From: Proruminimicrobium sp963666965
GTDB taxonomy: Bacteria > Elusimicrobiota > Endomicrobiia > Endomicrobiales > Endomicrobiaceae
Reading direction: 5' to 3'
DNA: 64,000 bases
NCBI GenBank assembly: GCA_963666965.1
Contig: OY762939.1
Span: forward strand, 682,001 to 746,000
Shown: piece after piece, positions 46,385-54,650 of the stretch
How positions within the stretch are numbered: position 1 is the first letter of the stretch
Layout of the letters: the number at the start of each line of letters is the position of its first letter
Position numbers and translations under genes: made by a program
Notes under the pieces: model-generated
What the model saw: only the letters and a program-made list of their open reading frames with translations
Database searches by the model: none
Told to the model about the DNA's origin: nothing

Positions 46385-47016
46385 TTGATTTCAGCCTCCT
46401 TATTTTTAAATATAAATTCATCGGTCAGAATGAGATTTTTTTTGACGGCTCTGAGTATTGAGTAAAAATCATCCGAAGCATCAACTGCCGGATTTTTAAT
46501 TTTGCCGACTTTTCCCTCAGGTTTGGCAAAATGTTTTGCGACGTCGTATTTTTCAAAATCTTCCAATGTCAACCCTTTGAACTGAGCCGCAAATTCGGGA
46601 GTTCTGAATTCTTTTGCTTTGCGGGACGTAAGTTTCTGCACATAAAAGGAATCAATTGTCATTTTTGTGTCAAACGCTAAAAAAACCTGTATTCCTCCGT
46701 AAGTCCCTTTTTGGTTCACTCCGTGTATATAACCTATGATTTTATCGTTTTTATAAATTTCGTAAAGAGTATACGGAACGTCTATATTTTCATATAACCC
46801 TTTAAAGTTATCGCCGAGTCTGTTTTCTATGTTTTTCAGCATAGGCTGTCCGCCTGTTTTATCTATGGAAACATATTTTGTTTTATAACCTGTTGAATCG
46901 GGAAAAAGCCTTTTAACGTCTCTGTCCGGTTCGTTAAGATCACATCCTACCGCGGAGTATGATAAAGAAACTGAAAATATTACCGCAAAAACGGCGGCGC
47001 ACAATTTTTTTAACAT
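46381..47016 (-). CDS. Exported FMN_bind-like protein
   Basis: About 211 residues with a signal peptide (MLKKLCAAVFAVIFSV...). ATG 47016 is chosen because TAGGAGG precedes it; a longer frame to 47052 is not supported. The C-terminal half has the order expected of FMN-binding (NqrC/RnfG-like) domains: I-x-G-Y-I-H-G-V, a VFLAFD strand, FKGLTLEDF, then D-A-S-D-x-F-Y-S-I-L-R-A-V-K. The canonical SGATxS threonine that carries FMN is absent. Flavin binding is thus uncertain and the protein may have a different partner role for the adjacent ABC transporter. Confidence 0.65.
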   Translation of the reverse strand: MLKKLCAAVFAVIFSVSLSYSAVGCDLNEPDRDVKRLFPDSTGYKTKYVSIDKTGGQPMLKNIENRLGDNFKGLYENIDVPYTLYEIYKNDKIIGYIHGVNQKGTYGGIQVFLAFDTKMTIDSFYVQKLTSRKAKEFRTPEFAAQFKGLTLEDFEKYDVAKHFAKPEGKVGKIKNPAVDASDDFYSILRAVKKNLILTDEFIFKNKEAEIK

Positions 47017-47027
47017 TTTAATTCCTC

Positions 47028-48014
47028 CTAAAGCTTTCCGTAAATATACCATTGAAACACTATTGTTTCGTCATGCGTTATCGGATTAGAATGATACATT
47101 GCCCTTACGGTGTGAACAGACGATAATACGTAAGAAAAACCGACGGCTTTATAAAAACCTTCTGTCATTGCGTTATTGATATAAGCAGGCTGGAACTCAA
47201 TCAGTCCGCGCTGTTCGTTAAATACATTTATGCCGAACCTTATAAAAAAAGCCTGAATATTTTCATTGTTTTTGAATCCTCTTAAATATTCGCTTCGCAG
47301 GCTGTATCTGTCAAATACAAGACTGTAATCCGCGCTTAGAGCAGTGAAAGGAATTTTTTCGGCACTCATTACGTGATATCCCATAATGTCAAGAATTTCT
47401 CCTTTGGCAAGAGATAATCCGAATTCGCTGTTATCTCTGTTTAAAACGCCTTTTGAAATTCTTGACGATACAAAATAATTGCCGTCTGTATAAAGAGGCA
47501 TTCCGCTTCCCGAAGTAATTGAAAAAGAAACCGCTCCCCACTGGGTATCTTTTAGAAATCCGGCGCCCCAGTCTCTGTCAAAACCGAAACCGTATGAAAC
47601 AAGAGACGGCATCAAAAGAGCATGATTATCAAGAACTGACGATAATCCGAAAGCAGGTTTATTATGTCCGCCCCATAAATTAGCGCCTGCGGCTTTTAAA
47701 TTTATGTAAGCATTGTATAACTGGCCTTGAATGTTTTTGCCGTTTTCATCGTAGGCGAATCTGCCTTGGAGAAATATTGATGCTTTGTCGGATGAATTTC
47801 CGGAAATGCGTCCTATGTAATCAAAGCCGGCTGAAGGTTTTTGCATAACATCATTTTTGTCAAACGAATACAATGCCGTTTTTCCGTCAGATGAATTATA
47901 TCCGCCTACTGCCTGCAGTTCATAATATAAAAGAGATTCGTAAGCTATTGCAGTTGCTGAAAATGCAAGCAGTATAATAAGAACGGATAATATTTTTTTA
48001 TTTTTAAAAATCAC
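47028..48014 (-). CDS. Outer-membrane beta-barrel (porin-like) protein
   Basis: The 328-residue product has a signal peptide (about 1-24, ending AIA). The rest alternates polar and hydrophobic residues with many aromatic strand ends and glycines, as in a porin. No family name can be given confidently. Start is GTG 48014 with AAGGA 6 nt upstream. It lies between the YtkA-like and FMN_bind-like genes and would supply an outer-membrane component of the copper-responsive operon. Confidence 0.75.
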   Translation of the reverse strand: MIFKNKKILSVLIILLAFSATAIAYESLLYYELQAVGGYNSSDGKTALYSFDKNDVMQKPSAGFDYIGRISGNSSDKASIFLQGRFAYDENGKNIQGQLYNAYINLKAAGANLWGGHNKPAFGLSSVLDNHALLMPSLVSYGFGFDRDWGAGFLKDTQWGAVSFSITSGSGMPLYTDGNYFVSSRISKGVLNRDNSEFGLSLAKGEILDIMGYHVMSAEKIPFTALSADYSLVFDRYSLRSEYLRGFKNNENIQAFFIRFGINVFNEQRGLIEFQPAYINNAMTEGFYKAVGFSYVLSSVHTVRAMYHSNPITHDETIVFQWYIYGKL

Positions 48015-48023
48015 GTTAAATCC

Positions 48024-48509
48024 TTAAATATTGACGTTTATTTTTCCTGAAAATAAAGATTCCGTATCGTTTTTAATGTTAATTTCAATCTGCCATTGTC
48101 CGGGCATTACTATATTTACGGGAAGCAGATAATCGCCTTTTTTGTTAAGCTGAAATGATACTTCTCCGGAATCATGAGCTCCGGACATTGAAGGCATTCC
48201 GTAGTTTCCCGTAATTTTTAAATTATTTGTTTGTTTTCCGGATGCGTCAAAAACCTTTATTTTCAGAACGGTTGTTCCCATAGCAGGTTTGGATGCAAAT
48301 TTATAGACAAAATATCCGTTTTGAGGAATTTCGGTTTTTTTATTTTCACGCAAAAAGTTTTCTTTGCCTGTTTCTTTAATTTCAGTCGTTTTGTTTTTTG
48401 CGATCATTGCCGAATTTGCCGTTGAACAGCAGTCTGCCGCAAAAAGAGGCGCCAATGCAAATACCGTAAGAGCTAATGTGTTTATCAGAATAAGTTTTGT
48501 TTTTTTCAT
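48024..48509 (-). CDS. Exported YtkA/FixH-like domain protein
   Basis: The 161-residue product has a signal peptide ending LFAADCC near residue 27, a charged linker, then a ~90-residue beta-sandwich-like domain with MPSMSGAHDSGEVSF and IVMPGQWQIEI. These resemble YtkA/FixH-like domains often found in copper or cytochrome oxidase gene sets. Met and His residues in MPSMSGAH and the CC pair could bind Cu(I), an inference. It follows csoR by 19 nt. Confidence 0.7.
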   Translation of the reverse strand: MKKTKLILINTLALTVFALAPLFAADCCSTANSAMIAKNKTTEIKETGKENFLRENKKTEIPQNGYFVYKFASKPAMGTTVLKIKVFDASGKQTNNLKITGNYGMPSMSGAHDSGEVSFQLNKKGDYLLPVNIVMPGQWQIEINIKNDTESLFSGKINVNI

Positions 48510-48528
48510 TTTTTTCTCCTTTCTTAAT

Positions 48529-48807
48529 TTATTTTTTCAATTTAGAAATTAATTCTATTATTTCCTGTGTTTTTTTCATTTTTTCTTTTTCAGACTGGCC
48601 GTTAAAAGTGTCTGCAACGCATCCTTCAAGATGTTTTTTAAAGATTTCCTGCTGTACTCTTGCCAAAGCCCCGATTACAGACTGTATCTGGTTTATTATA
48701 TCAACGCAGTATCTGTCATCCTCAATCATTTTTTTTAGTCCTTTTATCTGCCCTTCAATTTTATTTAAAGGGACTATCTGCTGTTTGTGCATATTTTGTT
48801 CTGCCAT
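48529..48807 (-). CDS. csoR: CsoR-family copper-sensing repressor
   Basis: The 92-residue all-helical repressor has KIEGQIKGLKKMI, then Cys34, His59 and Cys63. That spacing equals the Cu(I) ligands of Mycobacterium tuberculosis CsoR (C36, H61, C65). Nickel-sensing RcnR uses a different ligand set. Cu(I) binding normally releases the repressor from DNA. ATG 48807 is chosen because GGGAGG lies 7 nt upstream; an extended frame to 48885 would run through the promoter. Its own promoter contains a CsoR-like operator. It heads a six-gene minus-strand operon to 44521. Confidence 0.92.
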   Translation of the reverse strand: MAEQNMHKQQIVPLNKIEGQIKGLKKMIEDDRYCVDIINQIQSVIGALARVQQEIFKKHLEGCVADTFNGQSEKEKMKKTQEIIELISKLKK

Positions 48808-48837
48808 GGTTTTACCTCCCTGTTGTCTTGTGCCGTT

Positions 48838-48867
48838 ATTATAGCATACCCCCCTATGGTATGTCAA
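48838..48867 (-). promoter_or_regulatory. csoR operon promoter with CsoR-like operator in the spacer
   Basis: On the minus strand TTGACA (48862-48867) and TATAAT (48838-48843) are separated by 18 nt, both perfect consensus hexamers. The spacer carries an inverted repeat, CATACC at 48845-48850 and GGTATG at 48858-48863, around a C/G-rich core. This resembles known CsoR operators, and occupancy would block RNA polymerase. Confidence 0.85.
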
Positions 48868-48930
48868 GGAGTTTTTTATAAGCATTGAGCTAAACGAACG
48901 GAATGTCAGTTGAATAGTATAAAAAATTGT

Positions 48931-49030
48931 TTGAGATGATTTTTTGTAGTTTGAAACATTAAGATTTTAGGCGAAATGAAGTATTTCAAAAGTGCAGTGT
49001 ATAAAAGAAGAAGTAAAGAGCGGAGGAAAC
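48931..49030 (+). repeat. Dispersed repeat, copy A (left flank of the GTPase island)
   Basis: Positions 48949-48995 are identical over 47 bp to 51991-52037. Similarity continues outwards on both sides. The unit contains GAAAT/ATTTC as a small hairpin. It lies in the ~220-bp spacer between csoR and the UDG-like gene. Confidence 0.85.
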
Positions 49031-49086
49031 AGACTACCTCTCTGATTGTCATTTAGCAAATTCTCTAAGATTATATAATCTGCTTA

Positions 49087-49815
49087 CTATTTATGTCTAT
49101 CTAGATATTCTTTTATTTGTTTTGTTAATTCCAAATAATATCTGTCCCTTGATTTTTTAAACCTTAAATAGTTAGGGTGATATGTCCTTACAGATAGCGG
49201 AATATTGGTAATTTTCATTTTACAAAACTCTTTTTCTTCAAACCCAGCTACTTGTTCAATTTTTACATCGCCTAAAAATTCTTTAATATAAGCATCATAA
49301 TTACCCGTAAAAAATACCACAATGTCAGGTTTTAGTATTTCTATTTCTTCTTCTAAAACATTAAAGTATTGTTTTGTAATTCCAATAATTTTATCATTAG
49401 GCGTACCTCTAGCACATTTGCCTATTTTTAACAAATTATTCCACAAATACCCGATTTTTATGTTTGGAAAAGCATCTTGAATTTTTTTTATTCCCTGCCA
49501 AAAAACACCTATTTTGCCTTTCAGACAGTTGCCTGACAAATAAAAATTTGAATACAAACCACACAGTTCATCTATAGTTTGAATAGTTTGACAATCAGAA
49601 GAAATATTATTCCACCAGCCAGTTGTTTCTTTGCCAAAAAACATTATTTTCAAATTTGCATTTACCCAAGCATCATCAATTTGCAAAAGCAATGGATTTG
49701 TCGCTTGCTCTTTGCCGGAAACGCTGGAATTAAAACTTTCAAGCTCTTGCGGCAAGCACGGATAGTGCCGACTGTAAAGCTGTTTTAACTTTTGATTTAT
49801 TTGATCAACAGTCAT
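49087..49815 (-). CDS. Uracil-DNA glycosylase-fold protein
   Basis: The 242-residue protein shows KIMFFGKETTGWW near residue 56, where family 4/5 UDGs have GExPG. It also has GYLWNNLLKIG near 120, KPDIVVFFTGNYD near 165 and VRTYHPN near 214, where UDGs have HPS. The fold assignment is reasonable, but the usual catalytic residues differ, so base specificity and even activity are open. It is the last gene of the four-gene island, 8 nt after the 259-residue gene, with AGGAG before its ATG. Confidence 0.65.
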   Translation of the reverse strand: MTVDQINQKLKQLYSRHYPCLPQELESFNSSVSGKEQATNPLLLQIDDAWVNANLKIMFFGKETTGWWNNISSDCQTIQTIDELCGLYSNFYLSGNCLKGKIGVFWQGIKKIQDAFPNIKIGYLWNNLLKIGKCARGTPNDKIIGITKQYFNVLEEEIEILKPDIVVFFTGNYDAYIKEFLGDVKIEQVAGFEEKEFCKMKITNIPLSVRTYHPNYLRFKKSRDRYYLELTKQIKEYLDRHK

Positions 49816-49823
49816 TTTATCTC

Positions 49824-50603
49824 CTAAAACTCTACCTGAACTTCCATAAAAACTACTTTTTTGCTTTGTGTAATTGTCTGTATTTCACTTTGAATTTTAG
49901 CAAGCATCGGTATGCCTATTTCTGCAATGACAGACATATTTTTTTTAATATCACTGTTTAACGTTATTTTAAGCTCTCGTTTTTTAAGTTTATTGGTGCC
50001 TTCCATTGCCTCAATCAATGAAAGCATTTCCACATCGTTAGACAAATTCTTACTTTTGATATATTCTTTCGCTCCACTTATATCAGGTTCAGTACCTATA
50101 AACTCATCTGACAGTTGCAATGATTTTTGTATCTCTGCTTTTAGTTTAGCATTGTAGTCAATAGAACCTTTTACAGGAACATTATATACAACTGCTCTTC
50201 CCTTTGTTTTTATATTTTTGTCAGCTTCATCATTTGAATCTGACACTTGCTTCAAAGCTACCTTTTTTGCGCCTAACTTTGAACACAACTTTGAAAAAAT
50301 CATTGCTTTTTTAAGCGCGTTATTTTTGAATACATCAAGCAGATTATCATTGTCTACTTTAACATACAAGTCTTTATCATATGGGTCTTGAACTAATACA
50401 GTGCCATCAGTTAAGTCATCAAATTTACATACCGACGCATTATTTTCTTTAAATTCCAAAATGTTATCCGCATCTAAAATATATATATCATCTTTATATA
50501 AAAAACTTGCACCGTCTTCTCTTAAATTTTTAATTTTTCCACCGCTTAAAACAACAATGCTTTTTTTAGTCAAATCAAACTTTTTCAATTCAGTTTCTGG
50601 CAT
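49824..50603 (-). CDS. Unrecognised island protein (259 residues)
   Basis: I do not recognise a family. The first ~90 residues are rich in short beta-strand patterns (SIVVLSGGKIKNL, DIYILDADNILEF, GTVLVQDP). The middle is Lys/Asp-rich. The C-terminal ~60 residues end in amphipathic strands or helices, including MSVIAEIGIPMLAKIQSEIQTI. There is no signal peptide or TM helix. Start codon and the upstream stop overlap as TAATG, so it is translationally coupled to the preceding gene. A strong AAGGAGG precedes it. Confidence 0.75.
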   Translation of the reverse strand: MPETELKKFDLTKKSIVVLSGGKIKNLREDGASFLYKDDIYILDADNILEFKENNASVCKFDDLTDGTVLVQDPYDKDLYVKVDNDNLLDVFKNNALKKAMIFSKLCSKLGAKKVALKQVSDSNDEADKNIKTKGRAVVYNVPVKGSIDYNAKLKAEIQKSLQLSDEFIGTEPDISGAKEYIKSKNLSNDVEMLSLIEAMEGTNKLKKRELKITLNSDIKKNMSVIAEIGIPMLAKIQSEIQTITQSKKVVFMEVQVEF

Positions 50604-51091
50604 TACAATCCTCCTTTATTTTGTATATATTTTGTAGCAACATAAACCGCTGCTGTTATTGCCACAATGGCGAGCGCAATTTTTAAATTTTTAATAGCTT
50701 CTTTGCGTTTTTTTGCGTAGTTGATTGCTGTTTTTATCATATCAAGTTTTTCACGTGACAAACTTCTTTTGCTTTTTTTCAAAAAAACATCTAAAGATTC
50801 TAACAGTTCTTCCCATTCGTCTGTAGGTGATTGAATTGTGATGGGTGACATTCTGCCAAGGTTATCCTTCTCATCGCTGTACACGCGGATAAGCAGACAA
50901 TCATTTTTGTAAATATATTTTGTATCAGTTTCTGCATCATGTATAGTTTTAAAATTAAACACTCTGTTTCTTGCATAATAATCAATTAAATTTATTTCCT
51001 TATTACTGTTTTTTTCAATATACACGCCGTTATAGAATATATCGTCAAAGGCATCATTTTGAAGCGACTGGGAATAAATAATTGTTTTCAT
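50603..51091 (-). CDS. Unrecognised island protein with C-terminal TM helix
   Basis: A 162-residue protein with no recognised domain. The N-terminal 110 residues are mixed alpha/beta. A positively charged helix (KKSKRSLSREKLDMIKTAINYAKKRK) is followed by one TM helix near residues 138-156 and a short tail. This suggests a tail-anchored membrane protein with a cytoplasmic head, possibly sitting beside the membrane-anchored GTPase. ATGA overlap with the GTPase gene and an AAGGAG ribosome-binding site indicate tight co-expression. Confidence 0.75.
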   Translation of the reverse strand: MKTIIYSQSLQNDAFDDIFYNGVYIEKNSNKEINLIDYYARNRVFNFKTIHDAETDTKYIYKNDCLLIRVYSDEKDNLGRMSPITIQSPTDEWEELLESLDVFLKKSKRSLSREKLDMIKTAINYAKKRKEAIKNLKIALAIVAITAAVYVATKYIQNKGGL

Positions 51092-51774
51092 TTTAACTCC
51101 TTTATTATCTTCTTTACTGAAGCTAAAATATTCTCATCTGTGAAAGAGCAGAAAATAAACTTAGACGGCAAAGAAGAGTTATCAATAAATTTTTCAACAA
51201 AAATACGGTTTAAATGGTTTTTAACAATTTCTTGATTTTCAATCCATTCTTTAGTAAAACCTTCAAATTTATCAACAAAAGTTCCAATGCATAAATATTT
51301 TTTCTTCTTTTCTTCCATTCGCTTATTCAGCCCGTCTATCATATCCCGTGTACTTTTATTTTGATTGTCAGAACATGATTTTTTAAAATTATCTGCCTTA
51401 AACAAAAGTAATACTATTGAGTTTTCATCATCAACTGCCTTAAGTTTTAAAACTTTTGTGCTATCGGGAATATTTTTCCCGTGTTCGCCAACAGTATCGA
51501 TCGTAACTCTATAGCCAAGTTTTTTCAACTGGTCATTTAATATTTTTGTTTTTTCTGATGTTTCTTGGGTGGATTCATACTTTGTGTTTTTGTCTTGCCC
51601 TGTAAGAAAGCGGTATAATGTAGTTTTACCGCTTCCTCGTTCACCAAATATATAAATAATTTTTCCTTTAAGTACTTTTTTCAATAAACTTAATATTTTT
51701 TTTCTTTTAATCAAAGACAAAACGGTCGTAGTTGTTATTATTACTGGGACTATTACTTTATTTATTGGTATCAC
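51088..51774 (-). CDS. Membrane-anchored P-loop GTPase-like protein
   Basis: The 228-residue protein has an N-terminal TM helix (about residues 4-22), a basic stretch, then a P-loop GTPase-like domain. Walker A GERGSGKTT is at 44-52, the DxxG motif DTVG at 93-96, and strands IVLLLF and YLCIGTFVDKF follow, where G4 NKxD would be expected. G4 is non-canonical (FVDK), so guanine specificity is not certain. Start is GTG 51774 with GGAGG upstream, and a possible -10 TATAAT lies at 51805-51810. It is the first gene of the island. Confidence 0.8.
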   Translation of the reverse strand: MIPINKVIVPVIITTTTVLSLIKRKKILSLLKKVLKGKIIYIFGERGSGKTTLYRFLTGQDKNTKYESTQETSEKTKILNDQLKKLGYRVTIDTVGEHGKNIPDSTKVLKLKAVDDENSIVLLLFKADNFKKSCSDNQNKSTRDMIDGLNKRMEEKKKKYLCIGTFVDKFEGFTKEWIENQEIVKNHLNRIFVEKFIDNSSLPSKFIFCSFTDENILASVKKIIKELK

Positions 51775-51804
51775 ATTTCCTCCATATTTTATTGAAGTTT
51801 TTTT

Positions 51805-51810
51805 ATTATA
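51805..51810 (-). promoter_or_regulatory. Possible -10 element of the GTPase island
   Basis: Minus-strand TATAAT about 30 nt upstream of the GTG start. No good -35 match is visible at 16-18 nt. The rest of the 51775-52131 spacer holds repeat copy B and no gene. Confidence 0.4.
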
Positions 51811-51972
51811 TCAAATATAAATTACATATTTGGCATTGTATAAAATCAAAAAACGATATGTCATCTGCTTTTACCAAGAGGGGATGAAAATTCTAACGGG
51901 ATATCTACAAAAGAACCACGCAAAAAAACAAAAAAATTTATATGTAAATTCGTTTTTTTTATTTTATAAAGT

Positions 51973-52120
51973 TTTGAGATTTTTTTTGTTGTTTGAAACA
52001 TTAAGATTTTAGGCGAAATGAAGTATTTCAAAAGTGCGGTGTACAAAAAGTGAAACGGTACATAAGCTTTTGAAATACAAAATTGCAGCCAAAATATTAA
52101 TGTTGATTTGTTTCTTTAAA
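51973..52120 (+). repeat. Dispersed repeat, copy B (right flank of the GTPase island)
   Basis: Contains the 47-bp block identical to 48949-48995 (here 51991-52037). Its downstream part, about 52040-52110, is instead most similar to copy D near 62430-62490 (TTTGAAATA.AAA.TTG.AG.CAAAATAT). The repeat unit is therefore probably over 100 bp with different copies retaining different parts. Confidence 0.8.
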
Positions 52121-52131
52121 AAAGAAAGGAA

Positions 52132-52218
52132 CGGAAGGAGAGGGATTCGAACCCCCGGTAGGGAAACCCTACTCTAGTTTTCAAGACTAGCGCCATAAAC
52201 CAACTCGGCCATCCTTCC
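52132..52218 (-). tRNA. tRNA-Ser (TGA)
   Basis: An 87-nt class II tRNA on the minus strand. Acceptor GGAAGGA/TCCTTCC, anticodon stem CTAGT/ACTAG with TGA anticodon, long variable arm (GTAGGG/CCCTAC), T-arm with TTCGAAT and discriminator G, as expected for serine. CCA is not encoded. Confidence 0.97.
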
Positions 52219-52336
52219 TCTTTTGAATCGAATGGGAAGTATTATACTATTTTTTTTGTGTTGAGGCAACAAGTTCAATGTGCAATCGCCGTATTTTTTT
52301 TATATAATTAAGCAATTATAAAAAAGGAACTCTTTT

Positions 52337-53674
52337 ATGAAAAAAACAAACACAAAAAAACTTTTAAAAGCAGCAGAAAAACCGTCACAGGACGCAAGAA
52401 GACTTCATCCTTTCTACAAGGGAAAAATTGAGGTTGTTCCAAAGTGCAGAATAAGAGATTTTAATGATTTTGCAATATGGTACAGTCCGGGAGTTGCTTC
52501 AGTATGTATGGATATAAATAAAAACCCCGAACTTGCATATGAATATACAAACAAGTGGAATACTGTTGCAGTCATAAGCGACGGAACAAGAGTTCTCGGC
52601 CTTGGCGACATAGGACCGGAAGCTGCAATGCCTGTCATGGAAGGCAAAGCTTTGTTATACAAATATCTGGGGGGTGTAGATTCTTTCCCTATATGTCTTG
52701 GAACAAAAGACCAGCAGGAAATAATAAATACTGTAAAAATTCTTCAGCCTTCTTTAGGCGGCGTAAATTTGGAAGATATATCGCAGCCGAAATGTTTTCC
52801 TATATTGCATACTTTAAGAAAGGAATGCAAAATTCCCGTTTGGCATGATGACCAGCAGGGAACAGCTCTTGTCACTTTAGCAGGATTAATAAATGCATTA
52901 AAAGTTGTTAATAAAAAAATCTCTAAAGTTAAAATTGCTCTTATAGGAGCAGGTTCTGCTAACATATGTATCGCAAGATTGATAATGTTGTATGGAGCAA
53001 ATCCTGCCAATATTATTATGACAGATTCAAAAGATACATTGCATAAAGGCAGAACAGAGTTGAAATTATCACATCCGGAAAAATGGGCCATGTGTGTTGA
53101 TACAAACGGGCTTGGAATACAAGGCGGCGCAAAAGAAGCTATGGAAAATGCAGATGTAGTTATTGCTTTATCAACGCCCGGACCGGATATAATAAAAAAA
53201 GAATGGGTAAAAGCCATGGCAAAAAATCCTATAGTTTTCGTATGTGCAAACCCCGTACCTGAAATATGGCCGTGGGAAGCAAAAGAGGCGGGAGCTGCAG
53301 TCGTAGCGACCGGAAGAAGCGATTTTGAAAATCAGGTTAATAATTCTCTTGGTTTTCCGGGCGTATTCAGAGGCACATTAGACGTAAGAGCTAGAACAAT
53401 AACGGATCCTATGTGCATAACGGCTGCATCAGAACTTGCGTCGTGCATAGCGGATAACAAGATAAGGCCAAATAAAATATTGCCTACAATGGATGAATGG
53501 CACGTTTATCCGCAGGTTGCAGCAGCTGTCGGAGTAAAAGCCATAAAAGAGAAAGTTGCCGATAAAAAAATGTCCCGCGACCAATTGTATAACCAGGCAA
53601 TGGCAATGATCAAAAGAAGCAGAGCGCTCACATCAGTAATGATGCAAAAAGGATTTATCAAAAAAGCAAAATAA
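52337..53674 (+). CDS. Malic enzyme (oxaloacetate-decarboxylating malate dehydrogenase)
   Basis: Converts malate to pyruvate, CO2 and NAD(P)H. The 445-residue product has WYSPGVA near residue 49, GDIGPEAAMPVMEGKALLY near 91 (catalytic Lys region), IPVWHDDQQGTALV near 168 with metal-binding acids, and LIGAGSANICIARL as the dinucleotide-binding loop near 203. Length matches the short bacterial form without a phosphotransacetylase domain. The cofactor choice is not read. A TATAAT lies at 52303-52308 and AAGGA precedes the ATG. Nearby fumarase genes suggest a shared C4-acid route. Confidence 0.94.
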   Translation: MKKTNTKKLLKAAEKPSQDARRLHPFYKGKIEVVPKCRIRDFNDFAIWYSPGVASVCMDINKNPELAYEYTNKWNTVAVISDGTRVLGLGDIGPEAAMPVMEGKALLYKYLGGVDSFPICLGTKDQQEIINTVKILQPSLGGVNLEDISQPKCFPILHTLRKECKIPVWHDDQQGTALVTLAGLINALKVVNKKISKVKIALIGAGSANICIARLIMLYGANPANIIMTDSKDTLHKGRTELKLSHPEKWAMCVDTNGLGIQGGAKEAMENADVVIALSTPGPDIIKKEWVKAMAKNPIVFVCANPVPEIWPWEAKEAGAAVVATGRSDFENQVNNSLGFPGVFRGTLDVRARTITDPMCITAASELASCIADNKIRPNKILPTMDEWHVYPQVAAAVGVKAIKEKVADKKMSRDQLYNQAMAMIKRSRALTSVMMQKGFIKKAK

Positions 53675-53692
53675 AAGTTGTGAGGGGACAGG

Positions 53693-54649
53693 ATGAAAAA
53701 CCTTTCCGTTTTTGCAGTTTTTTGTGTTTTTTTTATTATTATTGCAGGCTGTTCAAAAAATGAAAATTTTTTCTTGGCCGATTATGCAAAAAAATTTGAG
53801 AACGAATACAATAACTACACTAAACAGATAGACGAAAATCCGACAGTCTCCGATGCTTACGTTCAAAGATCCCGTATACTTGAAAAAATCGGTGATTTTA
53901 AAGGCGCTCTTAAAGATATTAAGAAAGCAATTGAGTTTGACGATAAAAATTATAACCTGTATTACAAAAAAGCAATATTGGAAAATATGCTTGTTTATTT
54001 AAGCGAGTCGGTAAGAAGCTATGACAAAGTTATAGAACTGACTCCGCAGAATTACAGAGCTTACTGCGACAGAGGTAAAGTAAAAGAAAGAATCGGAGAT
54101 TATAACGGAGCATTGAATGATTTTAACAAAGCAATCAGTTTAAATCCGAATGATGACAATGCTTTTGTTTTAAGAGGCAGTTTAAAAAATACAATAGGCG
54201 ACAAAAGCGGAGCTCTTGCTGATTTTGAAATGGCAATTAAAATAAACCCCGTTAATATAAAGGCATATCAAAGTAAGGGTTTTGCCATAGATGTTAAGTC
54301 TTCCGATTACAAAAATGCCGTCGGCGCTTTTGAAAAAATAACGCAGTTGAATCCGAATTCGGCTGATGCTTTTGATAATCTTGCAAATGCAAAAAACAAT
54401 ATCGGAGATAAAAAAGGAGCAATTGCGGCTTATAAGAAAGCTATAAAATTAAATCCGGCGCATATGTACGCATATGCAAATCTTGCAAAGATATACAGGG
54501 AATCAGGAAACAGGAAAGGAGCGATAGCGCTTCTTGAAAAGGCCGTTGAGATAGAACCGGGCAATAAAATATACAAAAACGATATAGCCGCAATGCAGAG
54601 AGAAGAAGCAACAGCAAAAGAGGTGAATTTGTCGCTGCATAAAAAATAA
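53693..54649 (+). CDS. TPR lipoprotein
   Basis: A 318-residue product with lipobox IIAGC (Cys about residue 19). It is then made of seven to eight tandem TPRs with the A-x-x-D-x-x-K-A-I-x-L-N-P consensus (for example DYNGALNDFNKAISLNPND, DKKGAIAAYKKAIKLNP). GAGGGGACAGG precedes ATG 53693. It lies between malic enzyme and fumarase genes with gaps of 18 and 1 nt, so it is probably co-transcribed with them. Its role there is unclear. Confidence 0.9.
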   Translation: MKNLSVFAVFCVFFIIIAGCSKNENFFLADYAKKFENEYNNYTKQIDENPTVSDAYVQRSRILEKIGDFKGALKDIKKAIEFDDKNYNLYYKKAILENMLVYLSESVRSYDKVIELTPQNYRAYCDRGKVKERIGDYNGALNDFNKAISLNPNDDNAFVLRGSLKNTIGDKSGALADFEMAIKINPVNIKAYQSKGFAIDVKSSDYKNAVGAFEKITQLNPNSADAFDNLANAKNNIGDKKGAIAAYKKAIKLNPAHMYAYANLAKIYRESGNRKGAIALLEKAVEIEPGNKIYKNDIAAMQREEATAKEVNLSLHKK

Positions 54650-54650
54650 A

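Noticed and set aside
52744..53217. 157-codon antisense frame in the malic enzyme gene
   Set aside because: Malic enzyme motifs are intact on the plus strand; no start signals on the minus strand.
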